Positions 35,254 through 46,004 of a stretch of DNA of 64,000 nt are shown piece after piece. The translations under genes were made by a program, and so were the position numbers. The notes below the pieces were generated by a model, which did no database searches, was not told where the DNA came from, and saw nothing but the letters and a program-made list of their open reading frames with translations. The DNA comes from Laccaria trichodermophora (taxonomy: Eukaryota > Basidiomycota > Agaricomycetes > Agaricales > Hydnangiaceae). The stretch spans positions 3,472,001-3,536,000 of the forward strand of contig JACTVC010000001.1 of assembly GCA_018417955.1 (NCBI GenBank), read 5' to 3'. Position 1 is the first letter of the stretch, and every line of letters starts with the position of its first letter.

Positions 35254-36573
35254 GGGAGTCCACTTTCGCGGACTGGACGGTGGAAGGCAGGAAACGTTTA
35301 TGCTCGACTCAGAAAGCCCACGGGATAAGGAGGGGGAAAGAAATAGACTCACCACAGCTATCAGTTCCCGGACAGACGGGATAGATGCTGGAGGTACGAA
35401 CACAGCAAATTCGATACGTTTGTCGTGACCTCGCATATCCGCCTTTAGTGCGGATAACTCTAGGTCTGTGATTCGTGCCGTCTGGAAGAAAGCAAAAGAG
35501 GTAAGAAATGAAGAGCGTTTACAGACTGGGAACGAAACGCGTACGTGCGTCTGAACATGTTAAGAGAAGTCGACCCCGGACTGGGAATGGCAGACCGGAT
35601 CCATTCTTCCTGTGGTCGTATGACTTGTTTGGACATCCCACATCCTGACCGTATGATCCCGACTGGAGGAAACGACCTGATTGCCCCCTGGTAAGAAGGA
35701 AACACTCGAGATGGAGTGTTCGTGCCCTCCAAGGATAGCGAACTTGTTATAGTCATCAAAGACGTTCCACGGCTTCATAAAGAGATCGTCCGAACACGTC
35801 GCTATACGCAATCCCTTAGCCCACATGACCACTCGGCAGTACTACAAAAACACTCACCCAAACGTCGAATCAAACTGACAATCCGGGACCGCCTTTGTAC
35901 GGATCTTCAACGTCCTCTCCAATTCCCCAGATCTTCACCGTCGCGTCTACAGAAGCCGACGCTATAACAGAGTACAGAGAGTGAAAACTAACAGAGTTAA
36001 TTTTGTCTCTGTGCCCGATGAGAATGTATTTGGCGGGTTCGTTAGGCAACCATTCCTTGCCTGCGCGTTTCGACCCATCGGAGGGATAATTCGTCGAGGG
36101 CTGCGTGATTCCAAATTCATAACCTACGAATCAAGGCGTCGTTCATTTCCTGAGGGAGGAAAAGTACCGAGGTTGAAACACACCCTTTTCTAGATCCTGA
36201 TTATGCTCGTCCATTTCTTGACCAACAACCCGCTAGGGGCTCGACCTTCTCGGGAGAAGGTCAGATCAGCGATCAAGTGGTAAGGCGACGAAGGGGGGAT
36301 ATAAACACCAAATCAGGGGCTTCCTCTCATAGCTGGTCGTAAGTTTTTGTAAATACGGCCGTGTGGAGGTAATCGAGCATCGATTTGTGCCTGTTCATAT
36401 CATGAAGGTGAGCGTTAGTGACAAAGACGGATGGATAAAGGTTGCGCGTACAGATCGGTTTGTTGGCGATCTGAGAGTTGGGCAGCCATGGCGGGGAGGA
36501 TGGGGAGGACAGCGAAAGAGGTGGAAGAGATATGTTTAGAGACACCGCTCATACTTACAGATCACCTGATCCA
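35254..36573 (-). pseudogene. inverted, degraded copy of PAC1/LIS1
   Basis: The minus strand follows PAC1 from its promoter-proximal leader and start (ATG at 36489) through the LisH exon ([20 protein letters not shown]), several WD40 exons ([57 protein letters not shown]) to the exon starting SAKVDS, where it switches to the regulator tail. Introns are retained, so it is a DNA-level duplicate, not a retrocopy. The TGA at 36327-36329 replaces CGA (Arg in QLREEAPD) of the intact gene. Frameshifts follow. Identity in the WD40 part is roughly 90 percent by eye and CpGs are largely kept, so the copy is young. Confidence 0.92.
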
Positions 36574-36697
36574 CAAGAGATACCATTGATGATTGGCATT
36601 ATACAATGCAGCTGCCTTGCTTCGTACCTCATTTTTGCCGCTCGCTCTCATCTCCTCTTTCAACGTTCAACCCTCCTCCACTGCAACAATCGAGCGA

Positions 36698-39600
36698 ATG
36701 AAGAAAGTTAGAAATCGTGGGAGGCACACCAAACCCAAGGACTTGGCTGGTCCGTCGAAAAACATGAATCTGGGTTCTATGGACTCTGCTCAGGCTCCTG
36801 GACTGGAAGCAAACGACGCAAGAAGTACAAAGCCGACACCAGCCATCTCAGGAAACACTGCAGAGGATAGGCAGAGAACCCACGCTGCACTCGATACAAG
36901 TAGAACGAATACCGCTGGTTTGCTCGTCGGTACGCCCAACACAGATCAAACTTCTTCGCACCTGATTCAAACATTTCGGCACTGCAGATGAACCTACGGG
37001 CTTTCGCCCTCCGCTAGACAGTAATCCCGTCTTGTGTGAAGGTGCGTACCATATTATCTCAGCTTCGTGGATCGTGCAAGTCTGATCCACATGAAGGTGA
37101 ACTGTACCCTTCTCAACATGCTCGCCCATTGGGTGGCGTAGGCCCCATAGCCATTACAGGTTAGAAGGCCGTCATCACAATATATAAACAAAGCTGGTCA
37201 TTGAACTCTTTCTATAGGTAACGGCCGCGAAGCAGGAGAAAACAACTCGTTATGCGAGTCAGTCCATCGGGCGAACCCACTCAAAATCACCGAAGCACAC
37301 GTCTTTCCAAATGCTCATGACTTTGCCATTAGCGGCGGCACGTTCAACATAGCTGACACTGTGAGTGGAACAGTTAGATACTCACCCTGCAAGCTGATGG
37401 CGCTGGACCTCTTGCAGATCAATATCCACGAGGACGAGGCTACGAAGACTTTACAGGTCGATGCTATTGTCCCCTCAGATTACAAACTTGCTCATCCATC
37501 TCATCTAGCTTGACCTCGCATGGAGCACCGAGAGAAAGGTGGATAATATACTCGCCGAATTCAGGGTAAACATCAAATTCTTCACCTGGGACGAGCACTA
37601 AGTCATCCTACAGCTCACAAAACTTGACCCTCTTCTCGCTCGTAAGGCGATCTACGATGCTGACTTGGGGGCCGGGGCGACGGTGACCCGTGAATCATGC
37701 ACCGCAGGCACTCGCGAGGAGATTCTAAAGGAGATAATTGCATGGGCTGACGACATCTCGGCGGACGGCCCGCCTGTCTTCTGGTTGACCGGCCAAGCTG
37801 GCGCTGGAAAGACGACGATCGCATACACCATTGCCGAACACTTCGATGAGCTTGAAGACAGTGGACGGCACACCGTCTTGGGCGGAAACTTTCTTTGCTC
37901 CCGCCAATTTGAGGAGACAAGACGACAGATCCATATCATTCCTACCCTCGTATACCAGCTTGCTCGGAAGTCGAGATCGTACGCCGACGCCTTGCATGCA
38001 GCAGACAAGTTCGACTCAGTCGACAAGTTGACCAAGCAAATGAAGGACCTCCTTGTGGGCCCATGGCAGCGGTCCGAATCCGGACGTCATGTGGAGCTCC
38101 CACCTTACCTCATGGTCGTTGACGCATTGGATGAGATCGAGGCCGATGGAGGGTCTCTGTTTCTGCAAAGCTTACTCGAGACAATCAATCAGCGTCGCCT
38201 GCGAGGCCTCAAGTTTCTTATCACAAGCCGACCAGATCGTCGCGTCGAGGACCTGTGCAAGACCTTCTCATCCAAGGCGGTCTGCCGCCTACAAGACGTG
38301 CCGATTGAGCGTGTAGGACTAGATATCAACCGGTACTTAGAGAGCAAGTTTCCAAACTTTGTAGACAGGCCGGAGCTCAAGACCATGGAACAGCTGGCGG
38401 GCGGTCTTTTTATTGCCGCCGCAACCATCGTGAGGTATTTGACACCATGCGAATTATCGGAATCTGAGCAAAGCAAACTACTGAACAGCCTGCGTGATGA
38501 ACAAACACTTTCACCATCCGATACACAGCAGCCCTTGCTCATTGACAACGTCTACCAACAAATCATGCTTGACGCCTTTTCTAACCTTCCCGAAAACCTC
38601 TTCAACTCTCGTTTGCGCATTCTCCATACCTTCCTCTGTACATTTGAACGCACACCAGCATCTCTTACTGCTGCTCTCCTCTCTGAATCTGTCGACACTG
38701 CAATGAGCGTCTTGAAGAAACTTCATGCCGTTCTCTACTGCAAAGACGGCCGGGTCCTTTGGTACCATGCATCGTTTCCAGACTTCGTCTTCAGTCATGC
38801 TCGTTCAACATTCAAGCTCGGTGGCCGTCAGATGTCCATGACATGTGATCAGGCCCAACACCATGCTTTTCTGACGAAATGTTGCCTTGACCATATGAAG
38901 GAGTCCCTTCATTTCAATATTGGTGAAATAACATCCTCGTTTTTACTTGACACCGAGGACCCAAAGCTGATGCAGCGGGTTGACACCAATATCAAACTGG
39001 TCCTGAGGTATGCCTGCCATCACTGGGCTCAGCATTTGGCCCAAACTGATCAAAAGAATGGGGAGGATCTTGGTGACTGTATCACTGACTTCCTCCATGT
39101 TCGCATTCTCTTTTGGATTGAGGCTATGAACCTACTTGGATCTAGTGGTCAGTGTAGCACAATGCTTCAGCACACACATGTGTGGGTTCTGAAGGTGAGA
39201 ATATTGTCACTTGATATATACTGCTTCTAAAGCTTTTAGTCAGAATATGAACAAGGAAGCTGAGCTTGCTGCCAACATTGCTGAGGCACGGAATTTTGCC
39301 ACATACTTCAGTGCAAATCCAGCTTTGTCTACACCACACTTGTATATCTCAGCATTGGCATCCTGGTCAACAGGATCCACCATATCCCAACAATGGAAAG
39401 AACAGTTTTGTGGTATCCCATCCTTCACTCATAAGAAGGCTAGTGATGTACCACTGATAGTAATAGCAGCTGATGAAAGGATTTCCTCCATTGCCTTCTC
39501 CACTGATGGCACCCGCATTGCTGCTGGCTCATCTGGCAAATCTGTGCAGATGTGGGATGCATCAACTGGGGCTGAGCTGAAGGTGCTCAATGGCCACACA

Positions 39601-41235
39601 GATGGTGTCAACTCTGTTGCCTTCTCCACTGATGGCACCTGCATTGTCTCTGGCTCATCTGACAAATCTGTGCGGGTGTGGGATGCATCAACTGGGGCTG
39701 AGCTGAAGGTGCTCAATGGCCACATGGATTGGGTCTGGTCTGTTGCCTTCTCCACTGATGGCACCCACATCGTCTCTGGCTCATCTGACAAATCTGTGCG
39801 GGTGTGGGATGCATCAACTGGGGCTGAGCTGAAGGTGCTCAATGGCCACATGGAAACAGTCCGGTCTGTTGCCTTCTCCACTGATGGCACCCACATTGTC
39901 TCTGGCTCATCTGACAAATCTGTGCGGGTGTGGGATGCATCAACTGGGGCTGAGCTGAAGGTGCTCAATGGCCACATGGATTGGGTCTGGTCTGTTGCCT
40001 TCTCCACTGATGGCACCCACATCGTCTCTGGCTCATCTGACAAATCTGTGCGGGTGTGGGATGCATCAACTGGGGCTGAGCTGAAGGTGCTCAATGGCCA
40101 CATGGAAACAGTCCGGTCTGTTGCCTTCTCCACTGATGGCACCCACATTGTCTCTGGCTCATCTGACAAATCTGTGCGGGTGTGGGATGCATCAACTGGG
40201 GCTGAGCTGAAGGTGCTCAATGGCCACATGGGAAGAGTCTGGTCTGTTGCCTTCTCCACTGATGGCACCCACATCGTCTCTGGCTCAGATGACAATTCTG
40301 TGCGGGTGTGGGATGCATCAACTGGGGCTGAGCTGAAGGTGCTCAATGGCCACATGGATTGGGTCTGGTCTGTTGCCTTCTCCACTGATGGCACCCGCAT
40401 TGTCTCTGGCTCAGATGACAAATCTGTGCGGGTGTGGGATGCATCAACTGGGGCTGAGCTGAAGGTGCTCAATGGCCACATGGATTGGGTCCGGTCTGTT
40501 GCCTTCTCCACTGATGGCACCCGCATTGTCTCTGGCTCATCTGACAAATCTGTGCGGGTGTGGGATGCATCAACTGGGGCTGAGCTGAAGGTGCTCAATG
40601 GCCACATGGAAACAGTCCAGTCTGTTGCCTTCTCCACTGATGGCACCCACATTGTCTCTGGCTCATCTGACAAATCTGTGCGGGTGTGGGATGCATCAAC
40701 TGGAGCTGAGCTGAAGGTGCTCAATGGCCACATGGACATTGTCAACTCTGTTGCCTTCTCCACTGATGGCACCTGCATTGTCTCTGGCTCAGATGACAAT
40801 TCTGTGCGGGTGTGGGATGCATCAACTGGGGCTGAGCTGAAGGTGCTCAATGGCCACATGGACATTGTCAACTCTGTTGCCTTCTCCACTGATGGCACCC
40901 ACATTGTCTCTGGCTCAGGAGACACTTCTGTGCAGGTGTGGGATGTGTCAACTGCAGCTCAGGCCACAGTGCCAAATATTCCCACATACTCACTCAATTC
41001 CATCACCTCTCCTGCTGATAACACCTGTGACACCTTAGATGATCCTTACCCTGCTTGGAACACTGATCGATACCCCTGGATGTGTTCTCTACTTGGTGGA
41101 TATCGGCTCATGTGGGTGCCAGAGGTGGCTTATCCATACACCCTTCTTGTAATTTCCCGCCAATCGTCTGCCATCATCAACTTTCGAGGTTGCAAGATTG
41201 GCCATGATTGGGCTGCCTGTTACACACCACATTAG
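36698..41235 (+). CDS. NACHT-WD40 NOD-like receptor (STAND NTPase), 12 near-identical WD40 repeats
   Basis: Eight exons (36698-36929, 36988-37041, 37097-37159, 37218-37360, 37418-37456, 37509-37565, 37614-39194, 39244-41235) splice in phase to 1386 residues. The N-terminus is disordered. It is followed by a Gly-rich beta-like motif (HDFAISGGTFNIADT) and a helical linker, features recurrent in Agaricomycete NLRs. The NACHT NTPase has Walker A GQAGAGKT (about residues 256-263) and Walker B LMVVDALDE (about 362-370). A winged-helix/helical region (about 480-720) precedes twelve 42-residue WD40 repeats (residues about 808-1311) and a short conserved C-terminal domain (LMWVPE...RGCKIGHDWAACYTP). 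STAND receptors oligomerise on ligand sensing; related proteins such as HET-E of Podospora trigger heterokaryon incompatibility. The ligand and output here are unknown. No stop or frameshift was seen. I chose the start at 36698 because the upstream frame runs into the pseudogene copy; upstream exons are possible. Confidence 0.9.
37342..37440 (+). other. Gly-rich beta-like motif in the NLR N-terminus
   Basis: Across an intron (37361-37417) the sequence HDFAISGGTFNIADT continues as INIHEDEATKTLQ. From memory, similar G-G-x-F-N patterns occur just before the NACHT domain in many Agaricomycete NLRs. Its role is unknown; a signalling or oligomerisation role is only a hypothesis. Confidence 0.5.
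39496..41007 (+). repeat. WD40 repeat array of the NLR, 12 x 126 bp
   Basis: The period is exactly 126 bp (42 residues). Repeats 2-11 share FSTDGT.IVSGS.D.SVRVWDASTGAELKVLNGHM with almost no silent variation. The variable positions are few: H/R/C after FSTDGT; S/D and K/N in GS(S/D)D(K/N)S; and the blade-tip segment after NGHM (DWVWS, ETVRS, GRVWS, DWVRS, ETVQS, DIVNS). Repeat 1 and repeat 12 are diverged caps. A DWVWS-ETVRS pair of repeats occurs twice in succession, suggesting duplication by pairs. The reverse strand also stays open for about 498 codons, a by-product of the repeats. Confidence 0.97.
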
Positions 41236-41539
41236 CTTGTCAATATCCTGTCAATCTGTATATTCAAATATGCAGATCATATCCTATACTCAACAGGACT
41301 CAGATTGATTTGGTGGCTATTCAATATTGTTGAAGTTAGTTCTGTAGCCAAGACTTCAGTAGTTTCCAGATAGTCATATTTATGTAGCTACTTCATCATC
41401 TTATTCTGTCCACATGTCTCGTTTCCCTCTTGCCCTCCATTTGTCAACAGGTTATTGGCCCTGCACCTCAGCATAGACAAATTTTAAATTGCATTGGACA
41501 TTTGTCTTGCCATCAGCTGAGCCTGCAGTTTCTGTTTCC
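41236..41539 (+). other. NLR 3' flank, no gene
   Basis: CpG-poor sequence with no open frame of note. It presumably contains the NLR 3' UTR. Confidence 0.5.
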
Positions 41540-42057
41540 CCTTATCAAATGACAGCCATCTGAAAATCCCTCCCAACACTCCAAAAATCCTACCACCATA
41601 CACTCCCAACAGTCTCCTCATTCTGAATCTGCATATGCACTGTTTTTGTCCCCTACATTCTCCTTCCAGAAACAGAAGGAACCCTCACAGAATTCGACAA
41701 TGCAGAAAAGAATGCAAGCAAAGAGGATGGGACCTCTGGCACAGTTTAATTTGCTCTATGCCATTTTGTTCTTGTGATCTCTGGAGGAGATGGATGCGTT
41801 TTCTTTTGCAAGAGCAGCTGGCATGGGTGGGCCTCCTCAATCTGACCTTCAACATGCAGTCACCATCATCACCTTTGGAAAACCTGACATCCCACCTCAC
41901 CCATCCATGAGACATCTCTCTTGTTATACCCTACCAATGCATTCTCCTCACAATGACTGCATCCTCGATCTCACAGCACACCAAGCCCAAGCCCTAGATG
42001 CCAGGATGTCTCAGAACCTGCATCCCCTTTCCTGTATTCCAAACCAACTCTGTGCAT
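41540..42057 (+). pseudogene. TRS65 pseudogene fragment with extreme CpG loss
   Basis: The plus strand is homologous to the intact TRS65 (minus strand, about 26700-25990): it begins with the DNA for MTAVRKSLP, continues through LPETEGTL, skips an internal segment, resumes at EEMDAFSFARAAG, and ends after the region matching LDLTAHQAQALDA and the MSQ/HPSIL stretch. Wherever the intact gene has CG this copy nearly always has TG or CA (for example GTCCGCAAAT becomes ATCTGAAAAT and TACCGCCGCA becomes TACCACCATA). Stops and an internal deletion make it non-functional. It ends against a dispersed repeat at about 42055 that is related to 4876-4921. Confidence 0.92.
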
Positions 42058-42500
42058 CAGGAAAATCACTTTTTTCCTGGGACAAACATGTTTGTAAGCT
42101 TTTTCCCAGGGTGTCACAAGGCATCACAGGATGTTCTGGGGCAACCTGAACTGTCCTGAGATAACCTGAAACTACTAGTAGACTGGATTTCAATAAAAAG
42201 AACATTCCTTATTATATATGAATCATTATGATCAAAATAAGGCTGGAACAAGAAGAAACCACACCACTGTTCAGAAATTGATTGACCTACATCAGGAAAA
42301 AAGAGTTTTAGCCAGTAGATCTTCAGTTAGATCAGTAGCTAATTGTACCTCTCATAGTCATCAATAGCTTGGCAGATTTCATGATTGTGCTGATTGCTGT
42401 CTGTAGACTGTCAGTCTGCCACATTGTGCAATAGGGCTGACAGAGGTGCTGCTGTGTCTATCATCAGGTCTGTAGTTGCTTCCACCCACTACAGTGGCTA

Positions 42501-43942
42501 TAGTATTTGGAAGTCTGGTCACAGGACTGGAAAAAGACCATGACCAGACTGGCCTGTGCCCATTCAAGACCGCAAATTCTAAGAACCAACAAAGACCATA
42601 ACCGCAGTTTGGTCTATGGTCCTCCATGGATTCCAAAATTTCAAGACCAAGCAAAAACCGGATTAACCAGTCTTTGACCAGTCTTTCGAGCCTCGAGTCT
42701 TGAGGCCTTGAGGGCTGAACTTATGTAGAATATATTTGTGTTTTTCATGAGAACAAATAATAACATGAAAATGCATTCATCAACAAACAATCTCAACCAC
42801 CACCATCACAGCAACGTCAACACGTCACCATTGCCACCACCAACCACCACCTCCCGCAATCATCGTTCAACTGCTGCCAATCATCCCAACAACAACAACA
42901 ACTTGGCAACACCACATCACCAGCCCAACAGACGAACTACAATGATGGACTGGCATGTCAACGGACATGCCACGTTGTCCAGACAGCGATGACGAATGTC
43001 ATTGTCACTGTTCATATGAATCTAGGTGAGTAGTGTATCTCCCCTCCCCCTCTTCTCTTCTCACATGAGAAGCAGGCCATGTCGCCAACCACAACGACAC
43101 ATGGATGGATGACGATGTGGCACATCAACAGATGTGCCACATTGTCCAGACAGTGACAACACAATTTGTTGACACTGTCTACATCACTGGAGGTGAGCTA
43201 TGTGACTGCTCCCTCCCTCACCTTTTTTCATGCAAAGAGCAGGGGGATGTCATTACAGCTACATGGCTCCAACCAACAACCACCACCTCTCCGTTCCACC
43301 ACCTTCAATCACCTCTGGTCCACTGCACACACCAACGACAATGACAATGTGGCTGCACCATGTCACCAGCTGAATGGATGAAGTGAGCACTCAGTGCCTG
43401 GCAACCTGGATGAAGGAAGATGACGACATGGCCTGTCTGTTGATGTCGATCCAGGTGAGCAATGTGACCCCTTCCCACTCTTCTTCTTTGACATGACAAG
43501 CAGGGGCCATGTCGCTGTCGGTGACATGGCAACCAATAACTGATGAACAACAACAATGCCGATACATGGAACAACAACGGATGGCAGATGTTGATGACTG
43601 GTGCATCAACAAATGGTAAAGCTGGATTTGAAAACACCCGCAGTTACTGTTACCCATACACATTTCTACTATGTCATGTATGCTGACCCACTTGTACATT
43701 ACACAAAATACTTAACATTGTTGTCTGAATGGCCCTATGAAGACCGGTTTAGACCAGTCACAAACCAGTTGAGACCAGAACCAGTTAAAGCTGGTCTTGT
43801 AACTGCAAAAGACCGCAAAAGACAGGTCTGTTGCAGTTCGGTCCAGTTCTTTGATGTTTCTCGAATTGGGAGGACTGGTTACGGTTACGGTCTAAGGTAC
43901 TGGGCACCAAAAGACCGGACTGGACCAGACTTTCAAACACTA
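42501..43942 (+). mobile_element. non-autonomous hAT element (1442 bp) with 8-bp TSD
   Basis: Inverted ends TAGTATTTGGAAGTCTGGTC and (right, reverse-complemented) TAGTGTTTGAAAGTCTGGTC are flanked by AGTGGCTA (42493-42500) and AGTAGCTA (43943-43950), an 8-bp duplication with one mismatch. TAG-G starts and 8-bp duplications are hAT signatures. Both subterminal zones are full of GACCAGTC/GACTGGTC words. The interior has no transposase but three roughly similar modules (about 42930-43090, 43105-43260, 43400-43520), each with a GTGGCA...TGCCAC hairpin, TTGTCCAGACAGTGA, then a GGTGAG word and a C/T-rich run. Confidence 0.85.
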
Positions 43943-44049
43943 AGTAGCTATCAGTGCTACAAGGCTCCTGTAGACAGTTTACTCAATTAGTATGTTTTTG
44001 TACTCAATCAATTAATGTTTTGAGATGCAGTAAACAGAAAATGTATCTA

Positions 44050-44461
44050 CAGTCATCCACCAGCTAATGAGACACTGAAATTGGAAAATTAGCTTCAACA
44101 AATTTAAGCACAACCTTTCACTACAAAAATTACATGAAAATCTGAGATAAATACCCTTTTATAACTGTGCCAAGTTTCAGAATGTTTGAACAACCTTTCG
44201 TGAAGAAAAACCAATATTATGGGTGTCTCAATGAGTGGTGTGACTGTATTTCTGCTACTTCCGAAAAACAGTCCATTGTGAAAACTCCACAGCATTGTCA
44301 ATATTGCCTTGACTGCATCCAAACTTTGTAGACTGGTAGATATGAGCTTCTACTAAATGTAAAAATTTGTTTTGTAAAAATTGGTGTAGTATTGAGTGAG
44401 GTATTAGGTAGGCAAAAGTGTCTCAAATGATGGTGGTGTCTCATTGGCTGGTGGATGACTG
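44050..44461. mobile_element. MITE with TA target duplication (412 bp), pogo/Tc1-like ends
   Basis: The ends CAGTCATCCACCAGC(T/C)AATG... are inverted over about 26 bp with one mismatch. They are flanked by TA at 44048-44049 and 44462-44463. The CAGT start fits Tc1/mariner or pogo-type non-autonomous elements. No coding content. Confidence 0.8.
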
Positions 44462-45225
44462 TATGAGCAATTCCAGCATTTGATATCAATGTGCATGCCA
44501 GTATGAGTTGAACAGGTTGAACATACTTTGTGACTTAGACAAAAATCCATGCGCACGACTGTTGGATAATTGGCTCACGACCTGATGTCACATGATGGTT
44601 GAAGATCTGAAAAATTTCCTCTCTCGCTCTTTCCCTTCAACCACAATCTTCCCATTTGCATCAACCAGAATGCCTCAGACCTTCACCTGTCTGCTCGCCT
44701 GTCACTTCCCCTTTTCTAGTTCAGCTTTCAATCAACGTATCCCACCTCATACACCCAGTCCAACTACAATGACAACATGTTGTGTCTTCATCTGTTGGCT
44801 CACCCCCTCCCTTCCAACCACAGCAGTCATTTGGCTTTTGTTCAACATATCCCTCCTCAAATGCCTCTCTACCATGTTGAGATGATCAGTTGACATTGCG
44901 ACTGATACCACATCATCAATCCACAACACCCAATCTCGCCTTCTGTTTCATCATACAACCTCAACTGACACCCAGCATCTCTCCATCCATACCCCTCTAT
45001 GCCTTTCTCTTCAAAATGACAATGTTCATCCTTGCCCCCTTCTTTTCGTCAACTTAATTCGTCAACTTGAAAACATATGAAACAAGCACTTGAGGACACC
45101 ACTGTCACGAGCAGCACCCTGGGTTGAATGCAAGAGCTGCATGTCACCACTAATGCCCAATACACATATACCCTCTCCTTCTCATATGTGAAAGGGAAAA
45201 GGTAATCTCAAACTTCTTCCTCCAT
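44462..45225. other. intergenic, no gene recognised
   Basis: Pyrimidine-rich, CpG-poor sequence with short unrelated open frames. Nothing was assigned. Confidence 0.45.
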
Positions 45226-45259
45226 TGTCATATTGCAAGCTAAAATCTTCACAGAATCC

Positions 45260-45817
45260 AACGAACAGCATGGTATGGTACATTCTTGGGTTTTCTGCTA
45301 ACCCTAGCCAACCTAATCTGTTCCTTTGGCTGAGAAAGAGGCATAGTGAGTCTTTTGTATCTATTCACATACTTTCCAGTCCTGATGTTGGAGTCAACTT
45401 TAGTTCCTCTTTCTATACTCACAAGATGTCGCAACTGTAGCCATCCTCATGTATGTATCCCCCTTCCTAACCCATCCTACCCACTGCCTAACCTCTCTTG
45501 ATTACACAGCCACCTCCATATTCAGCTGCCTCTACAGCTCCAGCACGCACAAGCTCCCAGCACACCTTCCCATCTTCCACCTCCCCCTCACTCCACGCAA
45601 ATCCCTTGCAGGGTTCACGGCTGCCTGTATCACAGGTGTCCTGATTGCTGTGGGTTTATGGAGCCTTGTTGCACCATTCCGGAATGAAGGGCAGGATGTG
45701 ACCTGGGCAATCGAAGGTAGTGACCGCGCTGTGGGACAATACCTTGATGGTGGTGGATGGGTAGGGTGGCAGGAGCATGAGGAGAGCTTGAAGACAAGCG
45801 ATAGCATCATCTCATAA
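45260..45817 (+). pseudogene. C-terminal fragment of a DGK1-like CTP-dependent diacylglycerol kinase
   Basis: Three pieces follow the DGK1/SEC59-like family: MVWYILGF near 45268, QDVATVAILM near 45425-45455 after an AG acceptor, and, after a GTATGT...CAG intron, a long piece with TATSIFSCLYSSSTHKLPA, RKSLAGFTAACITGVLIAVG and a short tail to the stop at 45817. DGK1 is an ER membrane enzyme that makes phosphatidate from diacylglycerol using CTP. The N-terminal transmembrane part is missing upstream, and the first two pieces are degraded. It is therefore a gene relic, though the last exon frame is open. Confidence 0.65.
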
Positions 45818-46004
45818 TCTTTTATATATGCTGTTTGTAACCTGAAATATATATTTATCTATCCTGTATTTCCTCTAAGCTGGTCTCTATCTGTACTATG
45901 TCATGCAATAGTGTCTATGTATGATGGCAGGACTTCCATAATATGATGCTATGGGGAGCTATGTCGCAGGTAGGCAAGGCTATATATGTATTTATAGTGC
46001 TATA

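Noticed and set aside
39429..40925. 498-codon open frame antisense to the WD40 array
   Set aside because: It is the mirror of a 126-bp in-phase repeat with no stop in one antisense frame. Repeats keep it open automatically, and its peptide (repeating SVEKATD and WPLSTFSSAPVDASHTRT) has no independent support.
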